Positions 1 to 5,193 of a stretch of 8,366 nt of DNA are shown here, piece by piece (position 1 is the stretch's first letter; every line of letters begins with the position of its first letter). Origin of the DNA: Methanosarcinales archaeon (GTDB lineage: Archaea; Halobacteriota; Methanosarcinia; DSM-18856; Methermicoccaceae); contig QMVI01000039.1 of NCBI GenBank assembly GCA_003661015.1, forward strand, positions 1 through 8,366. Reading direction: 5' to 3'. The notes below the pieces were generated by a model. It saw only the letters and a list, made by a program, of their open reading frames with translations. It did no database searches and was not told where the DNA came from. The position numbers and the translations under genes were made by a program.

Positions 1-855
1 AGCGTTCTCCTCTGCCTCCTCAAATATCTCCCTGAGGCGTTGCTCACTCTCCCCATAGTACTTGCTCATGATTTCAGGACCTGCTATTGATATGAAATTT
101 GCTCCAGCCTCGTTTGCAACAGCCTTCGCAATCAATGTCTTCCCGGTTCCGGGAGGACCGTACAATAAGATGCCTTTTGGAGGTTCAATTCCCAATCGCT
201 CAAAAACTTCTGGATGTTTCATAGGAAGTTCGATGAGTTCTCTTATACGCTGTATCTCCTCACTTAGACCGCCAATATCCTCATATGTTATCCCTGTTCC
301 CCTTGTCCCTGCGACTCCTGAGACCGGCTTCTCTTTGATCACAAGCTTTGTGAATTCATCGATTATCACCGCACCTTCTGGGTCTGTACTGACAACCAAA
401 AGTGGCATCATCTGACTTGCAGTCTGTTTCCCCATAAACGGCCGAGTGTGTGCACTGAGAATGGGAACGATGTCCCCAGCCATCACAGGTCTCTTAAGAA
501 GCTGTCGTTTAATAAACGTCTCAGGTATCTCTGTAAGTGGGACATTTGTTCTTTCAATTGGGGCAAGCACAACTGTATTTGCCTTCTTTGGCTCTACCTT
601 TGTAATCTTGATTCTCTCCCCTATACCAACACCGGCATTCTGCCTTGTGAAACCATCTATCCTGATGATCTCCTGACCCCAATCCTGTCTATCTGCTCTC
701 CACACCTTGGCAACAGTTGTTCTTTTCCCATGAATCTGTATTATGTCTCCTGGGGAGAGCTGAAGTCTCAGCAGTGTTGTAGGGTCAAGCCTTGCTATTC
801 CTCTGCCCGTATCTGCTGGATATGCCTTTGCCACCTTGAGATACAACTCACTCAT
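1..855 (-). CDS. cdc48: Cdc48/VAT-type AAA+ ATPase, N-terminal part (partial at left edge)
   Basis: Hexameric cytosolic AAA+ unfoldase of the Cdc48/p97/VAT family, which extracts and unfolds proteins for degradation or recycling. The frame is open from the start to the window edge, about 285 residues. In order it shows the double-psi-barrel N domain (starting MSELYLKVAKAY, with DTGRGIARLDP near residues 15-25), the Cdc48 domain-2 region (about 100-165), the linker GITYEDIGGL typical of the D1 entry, and the D1 Walker A GPPGTGKT at residues 233-240. The D1 Walker B, the rest of D1 and all of D2 lie beyond the window. ATGs lie at 861 and 855. A GAGGT ribosome binding site ends 8 nt before the ATG at 855 but only 2 nt before the one at 861, so 855 is preferred. 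The gene is divergent from nadA. The family call is very secure; only the downstream completeness cannot be judged. Confidence 0.96.
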   Translation of the reverse strand, partial: MSELYLKVAKAYPADTGRGIARLDPTTLLRLQLSPGDIIQIHGKRTTVAKVWRADRQDWGQEIIRIDGFTRQNAGVGIGERIKITKVEPKKANTVVLAPIERTNVPLTEIPETFIKRQLLKRPVMAGDIVPILSAHTRPFMGKQTASQMMPLLVVSTDPEGAVIIDEFTKLVIKEKPVSGVAGTRGTGITYEDIGGLSEEIQRIRELIELPMKHPEVFERLGIEPPKGILLYGPPGTGKTLIAKAVANEAGANFISIAGPEIMSKYYGESEQRLREIFEEAEENA

Positions 856-885
856 CGACATTTACCTCACTATTTATTCTTACTT

Positions 886-900
886 ATCCTTATATAGTAT
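886..900. promoter_or_regulatory. Divergent archaeal TATA element shared by cdc48 and nadA
   Basis: The 69-bp gap between the two divergent genes holds one obvious TATA-like block, TTATATAG on the plus strand and CTATATAA on the minus strand, centred near 894. With the usual archaeal spacing of about 26-27 bp, transcription would start near 868 leftwards and near 921 rightwards. That gives leaders of roughly 10 nt for both genes, each just including the ribosome binding site. The near-palindromic element could therefore serve both directions. The spacing fit is inference; the sequence block is visible. Confidence 0.6.
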
Positions 901-930
901 TTTGCCTCTATGTGGCTTTTGGTGTGAGTC

Positions 931-1854
931 TTGAAAGACAATACTTTCACAGAAGATATTACAAACTACATAGAGAATCTGAAAAAAGAGAGAAATGCAG
1001 TGATACTTGCACATAACTATCAAAGAGGTGAAGTTCAGGACATAGCAGATTTCACAGGAGATTCTCTTGAACTTGCGAGGTGGGCAGTTGATGTGGATGC
1101 GGATATTCTTGTAGTGTGTGGAGTGGACTTCATGGCAGAGAGTGCCGCAATTCTAAATCCAGACAAAATTATCCTCCACCCGGAAAAAGAGGCAAAATGT
1201 CCGATGGCTATGATGGTATCTCCTTCCAAACTCGAGAAAATGAAGGAGGATTATCCAAATGCATCAGTTGTCTCCTATGTGAACACGTCCGCCGAGGTGA
1301 AGGCTCTCTCGGATATCTGCTGTACATCCGCCAATTCTGTCAAAGTCGTGAACTCCCTTGAAGAGGGCGAGGTGATATTTGTGCCAGACAAGAATCTTGC
1401 CCACTGGACTTCACACCACACAACCAAGAAAATAATCCCGTGGGATGGGTACTGCCCCACTCATCACTTCCTCACACTGAAAGACGTCATCAACACCAAG
1501 AATGAACATCCTGATGCAGAATTACTGGTGCATCCTGAATGTAGACCTGAAGTGTGTGAGATTGCGGATGTTGTTACATCCACAAGTGGCATGTTAAGAT
1601 ACGTAAAGAAAAGTGAGAAAAAAGAGTTCATAATAGGGACTGAAATAGGGCTTATACATAAAATGATGGTCGAAAATCCCAATAAGAGATTTTATCCAGC
1701 TTCTGAGTACTTGGTATGCCCAAGCATGAAGATTCCCCTTGAGAGTATTGCTAAATCTCTTGAAGAGGTTGAACCGATTGTTGAGGTCGAAGAGGATGTT
1801 AGAAAGAAAGCTATGAAAGCTCTTGAAAGAATGCTTTCTGTATGGGGGGGCTAA
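931..1854 (+). CDS. nadA: Quinolinate synthase NadA
   Basis: Condenses iminoaspartate with dihydroxyacetone phosphate to give quinolinate in de novo NAD synthesis; a cytosolic [4Fe-4S] enzyme. The 307-residue length matches the short archaeal/Thermotoga-type enzyme. Visible family signatures are AVILAHNYQ (23-31), GDSLELAR (43-50), CGVDFMAESA (63-72), VSYVNTSAEVKA (114-125), DKNLAHW (153-159), VHPECRPEV (200-208) and STSGM (217-221). The three probable cluster-ligand cysteines, placed by spacing against known NadA, are C90 (AKCPMA), C175 (DGYCPTHH) and C263 (LVCPSMK). The start is TTG at 931. An in-frame TGA lies just upstream at 925-927, a GGTG sits a suitable distance ahead, and the next in-frame ATG would remove the conserved N-terminus. 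The iminoaspartate-forming partner (NadB or aspartate dehydrogenase) and NadC are not in the window. The 3' end overlaps the next gene by 13 bp. Confidence 0.97.
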   Translation: MKDNTFTEDITNYIENLKKERNAVILAHNYQRGEVQDIADFTGDSLELARWAVDVDADILVVCGVDFMAESAAILNPDKIILHPEKEAKCPMAMMVSPSKLEKMKEDYPNASVVSYVNTSAEVKALSDICCTSANSVKVVNSLEEGEVIFVPDKNLAHWTSHHTTKKIIPWDGYCPTHHFLTLKDVINTKNEHPDAELLVHPECRPEVCEIADVVTSTSGMLRYVKKSEKKEFIIGTEIGLIHKMMVENPNKRFYPASEYLVCPSMKIPLESIAKSLEEVEPIVEVEEDVRKKAMKALERMLSVWGG

Positions 1855-2690
1855 CAACGAGAGCATGGCTCGAGTTGTTCAGGATTAAAAACTGTATCAT
1901 GGCAAGCCTTGCTGTTGCCATTGGTCTCGTGGTAAGTAGGGAGTTGTGGTCAGAGGTTGAAATCCTTGCATTGCTCTCTGTGTTTATGATAACTGGAGCT
2001 GGAAATGCACTGAACGATGTGTATGATATCGAGATAGACAGGGTAAACAAACCAGATAGACCTCTGCCATCTGGAAGGTTGGAGAAAAGTGTTGTCATGC
2101 GGGCTGTGAGCATCTTATTCATCGTGGGTATCCTGCTATCTCTCGTGGTTTCTTTGGAGATAGATTTCTTTTTTCCATTCGCACTTGCTCTCATCAACTC
2201 CGTACTGTTATGGAGTTATGGCGTAGTATTAAAAAGACTGCCTTTGATAGGAAATATCCTCATTTCATATCTCACTGCATCAACCTTCTTGTACGGTGGT
2301 AGTCTCACAGGGGAGGTGATGGGAGTTGTTATTGTCCTATTTATTCTATCGTTCTTTGCAACCCTCTCGAGAGAGGTTGTAAAAAGCATAGAAGATGTGG
2401 AGGGTGATAAGATTGGGGGGGCAAATACCATTGCAGTTGTTTGGGGTACATCCAAATCGAGTACATTTGCTGTTTTGTGCATATTAATCACAATCGCGCT
2501 ATCTCCTCTACCCTATCTTGCAGGATTCTTGAAAGAATCATATCTGATGCTCGTGGTGGTGGCAGATGCTGGATTTCTCTATGCATTGACTCAGATACAT
2601 AAGAATCCGACAACTGCATCCACAATTCTCAAACCATCGATGGGAATCGCTCTTGTTGCGTTCTTATCTGGAGCTATTTTTGGACTTTAA
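1842..2690 (+). CDS. (S)-2,3-di-O-geranylgeranylglyceryl phosphate synthase, UbiA family
   Basis: Integral-membrane prenyltransferase that adds the second geranylgeranyl chain to GGGP, forming DGGGP, the archaeol precursor of archaeal membrane lipids. The protein is 282 residues with about eight or nine hydrophobic helices. The first prenyl-diphosphate/Mg2+ motif, NDVYDIEIDRVNKPDRPLPS, begins at N58 (N58, D59, D62, D66). The second is SREVVKSIEDVEGD, ending with D185 and D189. The N-terminal LELFRIKNCIMASLAVAIG is typical of this archaeal subgroup rather than of menaquinone or heme prenyltransferases. The ATG at 1842 overlaps the end of nadA, with no clear ribosome binding site, so translation is probably coupled. 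Two runs of seven Gs occur in the gene (1844-1850 and 2415-2421); both leave the frame intact. The pairing with nadA is an operon by spacing, not by shared pathway. Confidence 0.93.
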   Translation: MGGLTTRAWLELFRIKNCIMASLAVAIGLVVSRELWSEVEILALLSVFMITGAGNALNDVYDIEIDRVNKPDRPLPSGRLEKSVVMRAVSILFIVGILLSLVVSLEIDFFFPFALALINSVLLWSYGVVLKRLPLIGNILISYLTASTFLYGGSLTGEVMGVVIVLFILSFFATLSREVVKSIEDVEGDKIGGANTIAVVWGTSKSSTFAVLCILITIALSPLPYLAGFLKESYLMLVVVADAGFLYALTQIHKNPTTASTILKPSMGIALVAFLSGAIFGL

Positions 2691-2718
2691 AACTTAGAGT
2701 CAAACTTTGTCAACATAA

Positions 2719-2738
2719 GCGAAAAGGTTTTATTTATT
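2719..2738 (+). promoter_or_regulatory. Probable BRE/TATA promoter of serB and the coiled-coil gene
   Basis: GCGAAAAGG followed by TTTTATTTATTG looks like a purine-rich B-recognition element plus a TATA box (about 2728-2736). Start-site spacing of about 26 bp predicts transcription beginning near 2757, about 25 nt ahead of the ATG at 2783. No strong terminator is visible in the 92-bp gap after the upstream prenyltransferase gene. Confidence 0.55.
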
Positions 2739-2771
2739 GATGCTCTGAAAGATTGCAGTTTCCGTTCTTGA

Positions 2772-2785
2772 AGAGGATTTCTATG
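2772..2785 (+). promoter_or_regulatory. Ribosome binding site that fixes the serB start at 2783
   Basis: AGAGG (2772-2776) is followed by a 6-nt spacer and ATG at 2783, an ideal Shine-Dalgarno arrangement. The alternative GTG at 2807 has only CAGG directly abutting it and would cut into the first beta strand. This placement matters because the third codon after the preferred ATG is TAG. Confidence 0.65.
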
Positions 2786-3460
2786 GAGTAGAATGCAAGA
2801 TTCAGGGTGGTGGTTCTGGACATGGACTCTACACTCATAGATGCCGAAACCATCAACGAGCTGGCCTATGAGGCAGGTGTTGGCAAAGAGGTTGCAGAGA
2901 TTACAAGGATGGCAATGGAAGGGAAGATAGACTACAGAGAGGCTCTAAAAAGAAGGGTGAAGATGCTCGAAGGACTCTCTCTCAACAGAGCGAAGAAAGC
3001 TGTGGAAAGGATGCCGTACATGGATGGAGCGCATGAGCTGGTCTCATACCTCAAAAGTAAGAATCTGATGGTTGTGATGGTTTCGTGTGGCTTTTCGATT
3101 GCCACGGATTAGGTTGCCAAGAGTCTTGGCATTGAGCATGTGATATCCAACGAACTTGTGGTAAAGGATGGAGTACTCACAGGGGAAGTGAGGGGGCCTC
3201 TGACATATGGAGAAGCAAAACTCCATGCACTCAAAAGTTTTCTTGAGGAAAAAGGAATCAAACTCGATGAATGCATAATGGTGGGAGATGGTGCAAACGA
3301 TATCTGTCTTTTCAGAAACGGAGGATTTGCAATCGCATTCAATGCAAAGCCAATTCTAAAGAAGTATGCAGATGAAACAGTAGAAGGAAAAGACCTAAGG
3401 AAGGTAATAAAAATCATTGATATGCTGATGCGGGAGGATGAGAGGTGTTACAGGAGCTGA
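2783..3460 (+). CDS. serB: Phosphoserine phosphatase SerB carrying two in-frame TAG codons (recoded as pyrrolysine, or a disrupted gene)
   Basis: HAD-superfamily enzyme that hydrolyses O-phosphoserine to serine, the last step of serine synthesis. Read through both TAGs it is 225 residues, close to the roughly 210 of the Methanocaldococcus enzyme. All four HAD motifs are in the one frame: DMDST (nucleophile D13, acid D15), motif II serine S101, motif III K146 (GEAK), and motif IV GDGAND (D169, D173). The TAGs are codon 3 (2789-2791) and codon 110 (3110-3112); the final stop is TGA. Read conventionally, the locus splits into a GTG-started 101-residue N-terminal piece (2807-3112) and a C-terminal piece (from 3140) lacking the catalytic aspartates, neither able to fold as an enzyme. 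Motif II reads SCGF rather than the usual SGGF. No frameshift or other damage is seen, and the 3' end overlaps the next gene normally. Either TAG is sense here, or this is a recent pseudogene or sequencing error. Family certain; status uncertain. Confidence 0.82.
2789..2791 (+). other. In-frame TAG at serB codon 3
   Basis: It lies two codons after the best-supported start (ATG GAG TAG AAT). If TAG were a stop, the only rescue would be the GTG at 2807, which has no spaced ribosome binding site. As I recall the Methanocaldococcus enzyme, it begins MEKKKK, so a lysine-like residue here would be unremarkable. The significance depends on the start being at 2783. Confidence 0.55.
3110..3112 (+). 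other. In-frame TAG at serB codon 110, candidate pyrrolysine codon
   Basis: Sits between CGFSIATD and VAKSLGIEHV, immediately after motif II. The same frame continues for 116 more codons with motifs III and IV intact. From memory, homologues have lysine or arginine at this place (for example NKIKEKLGLDY). Pyrrolysine is a lysine derivative, and TAG is one base from AAG. A nonsense mutation from AAG would look identical. Confidence 0.65.
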
Positions 3461-4299
3461 AAGACAGAAAAGAGGAACTGCAAAAGGAATTGGAGAGGTT
3501 AAGAGAGAAAAGAGCAGAGCTCAACGCCAAAGCGAGCGAATGGGCTAACAAAAGAAACGAGCTCAACACAAAGGTAAAGGAGCTGGTTGAAAAGGCACAG
3601 CAACTGAAGGCAGAAAGAGATAAACACAACGTACTAGTTGGCGAATATAAGAGAAAAAGAGACAAATTTAAGGATGAAGTGAAGAAACTAAAGATAAATC
3701 TCGAAAAAAAGTGGAGAGAAAAAGGCATTGAAGGAAGATCATTGGAAGAACTTAAAAAGGAGTTAGAAATGCTTGAGTTCAAACAGCAAACCGAAGTTCT
3801 TTCAATAAGTAAAGAAAGGGAACTCATAGAAAAAATAGAGAGTCTGAGAAAGGAATATATCAAGCGTAAAAAGGAGCTTGAAGGCGACCCTGAGATCTCG
3901 AAAATCCTATCTGAGATCGAAAATCTGGAAAAGGAGGTAAACAAATACCACCGTATGTTTCTTGGAGAGATTGAGACCGCACAGAAATACCATGACCAAA
4001 TGGTTTTGCTCTTCCGCGAGGCTGACAGAGTCAGGAAAGAGGCGGACCATGCTCATGCTCAATTCGTGAAATATCAGGACGAGGCGGATGCCATCCACAA
4101 AAAATGCCTGAGGCTTGCAAAGGAAATAAAAGAATTTGACATACTCATAGAAAAATTGGATAGGAAGAAGAAGACTGTGAAGAAGTCTCCACTTCTCAAA
4201 GAGGCAGAGGAAATATACAAACGCTTCATAGCTGGAGAAAAGCTTGATACCGAGAAACTTTTGATACTTCAAAAATCTGGACTTCTCGGGAAAGACTGA
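3445..4299 (+). CDS. Archaeal coiled-coil protein (COG1340-like), unknown function
   Basis: A 284-residue, very charged protein, rich in K, E, L and R. It has near-continuous heptads from residue 1 to about 160 and again about 165-250, so it should be a long cytosolic coiled coil; I see no signal peptide or membrane segment. The C-terminal tail EAEEIYKRFIAGEKL, followed by a D-T-E-K-L-L-hydrophobic-L-Q-K-S-G-L segment, is a compact conserved end that I recognise from archaeal COG1340-type proteins. The start is GTG at 3445, chosen for the GGAGG at 3433-3437 with a 7-nt spacer; an in-frame TGA lies at 3439. The gene overlaps the end of serB by 16 bp, so the two are co-transcribed and probably translationally coupled. 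My recollection is that this neighbourhood recurs in methanogens. Function is not known and nothing here reveals it. The stop is TGA, 31 bp inside the convergent gene. Confidence 0.88.
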   Translation: MLQELKDRKEELQKELERLREKRAELNAKASEWANKRNELNTKVKELVEKAQQLKAERDKHNVLVGEYKRKRDKFKDEVKKLKINLEKKWREKGIEGRSLEELKKELEMLEFKQQTEVLSISKERELIEKIESLRKEYIKRKKELEGDPEISKILSEIENLEKEVNKYHRMFLGEIETAQKYHDQMVLLFREADRVRKEADHAHAQFVKYQDEADAIHKKCLRLAKEIKEFDILIEKLDRKKKTVKKSPLLKEAEEIYKRFIAGEKLDTEKLLILQKSGLLGKD

Positions 4300-5054
4300 G
4301 AATCAAAATGAGACTTCAATACATCATGGGTTTTCAACCACAAAACACTTTCTTTCAAAGCATCAAAAGAATTAACCTCAATCACGCCCCTCACATTCCT
4401 ATCTAACATCATCGAAAAGACATCTTCAAGTTTCAGATTTCCTCTTCCAAGGGCATCATGAGAATCTCTCTGACCATCGTTATCATGAATGTGCAGATGA
4501 ATTATCCTCGGGTCTTTCAGAAAATTCTCAAGTTCGTGCATCAAATGGGCATGTCCAACATCAAGGGCAAGCCCTGCATTCCCAATCACCCACCCATCCA
4601 TAGGAGAGCGAAGAAGTGAATTCCCCCAGTCAGTCATATTCTCGACTGCTATTCTAACTCCAAAGTCCTCTGAAAATCTGGACAATTCCCTCACAGAATT
4701 GGCACATGCCATATATGCCCTCTCCTTCTCGATATGCCATCCGTAGTGTCCCGGATGAATCACCAATAAATCTGAATCTATCCTGTTCGCTACTTCAACA
4801 ACCCCCTTCAGCACCTCAACAGATGCTTTGCGTATTGGCTCTCTCACACTTGCAATGTTCAAATCAATCGGAGCATGCACCACATACTCCATACCAAAAC
4901 TGAAACATGGTTCACAGTCATTTAGAAGGTCATGCATGCCATCTGAAAGAATTTCAACGAAAGAAAAACCAATATTCTCAAGTTTCCCCAGAGCGGCCTC
5001 GAGAGGCTCGAGAATGCAGCAATAAGTCGATGCACCGAGTTTATTAGCAAACAT
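4269..5054 (-). CDS. TIM-barrel sugar phosphate isomerase/epimerase or endonuclease IV-like protein
   Basis: A member of the xylose isomerase-like/AP endonuclease 2 TIM-barrel superfamily (COG1082 type): metal-dependent enzymes acting on sugars, or on abasic DNA in the endonuclease IV branch. About 261 residues. Likely metal-site residues appear at barrel strand ends. Numbered from the upstream TTG, they are H63 (VVHAPID), H103 (VIHPGHYG), E141 (AVENM), D168 and H171 (LDVGHAH), H192 and D194 (HIHDND), H202 (DSHDALGRG) and E229 (VIEVNSFD). The HDALGRGNL segment resembles the H-x-x-x-G-x-G element of the family. ATG at 5054 is preferred over TTG at 5063. No ribosome binding site precedes either, and an AT-rich box near 5079 lies about 25 bp upstream of 5054, as expected for a leaderless mRNA. 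The substrate cannot be told from sequence. It is convergent with the coiled-coil gene, 31 bp overlapping. Confidence 0.85.
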   Translation of the reverse strand: MFANKLGASTYCCILEPLEAALGKLENIGFSFVEILSDGMHDLLNDCEPCFSFGMEYVVHAPIDLNIASVREPIRKASVEVLKGVVEVANRIDSDLLVIHPGHYGWHIEKERAYMACANSVRELSRFSEDFGVRIAVENMTDWGNSLLRSPMDGWVIGNAGLALDVGHAHLMHELENFLKDPRIIHLHIHDNDGQRDSHDALGRGNLKLEDVFSMMLDRNVRGVIEVNSFDALKESVLWLKTHDVLKSHFDSQSFPRSPDF

Positions 5055-5070
5055 TAAATACAAAAGTAAA

Positions 5071-5087
5071 GTTTAATTTAATTAAAG
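5071..5087. promoter_or_regulatory. AT-rich divergent promoter between the isomerase gene and the TPR operon
   Basis: A 17-bp block, GTTTAATTTAATTAAAG, is TATA-like on both strands. Leftward spacing predicts a start at or beside the ATG at 5054 (leaderless). Rightward spacing predicts a start near 5102-5106, leaving about 90 nt before the TPR gene. The rest of the 139-bp gap is described under the leader entry. Confidence 0.5.
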
Positions 5088-5101
5088 GTTTGGATGGTTG
5101 T

Positions 5102-5193
5102 ATGGGTAGCTCAAGATGTACACTTTAGAGATCGCTCTCTCACTTCGAACCTTGGGAATGGAAGACGTGTGAGCTGGAACTAGGGGGCGTGAT
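5102..5193 (+). other. Leader of the TPR-toroid-DUF4430 operon: possible structured RNA or TAG-containing mini-ORF
   Basis: Two readings compete. As RNA, AGCTCA (5108-5113) can pair with TGAGCT (5170-5175), enclosing a hairpin with a 5-bp stem (AGAGA 5127-5131, loop TCGC, TCTCT 5136-5140). As coding sequence, ATG at 5102 opens MGSSRCTL, then TAG at 5126-5128, then 22 further codons ending in TGA at 5195-5197. That would give an ATGA overlap with the TPR start, matching the two later junctions of this operon. I see no B12-riboswitch consensus box. AGGGGGCGTGAT just before 5194 serves as the ribosome binding site of the TPR gene. Confidence 0.3.

Noticed and set aside
62..897. Plus-strand open frames across the left edge.
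   Set aside because: They are antisense to the unmistakable minus-strand Cdc48 reading, which is open from 861 to the edge with family motifs throughout.
2807..3112. A standalone 101-residue HAD N-terminal protein followed by a separate 106-residue protein from 3140.
   Set aside because: They are consecutive pieces of one SerB in one frame separated only by TAG. Motifs I and II lie in one and motifs III and IV in the other, so neither could work alone.
5055..5063. TTG 5063 as the start of the TIM-barrel gene.
   Set aside because: It has no ribosome binding site, and the ATG at 5054 sits at the predicted leaderless start; the three extra residues add nothing recognisable.
5100..5160. A tRNA-like stretch with TAGCTCA (box A-like) and TTCGAACC (box B-like).
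   Set aside because: No T-stem forms around TTCGAAC on either strand, and there is no acceptor stem or anticodon arm in the right spacing.
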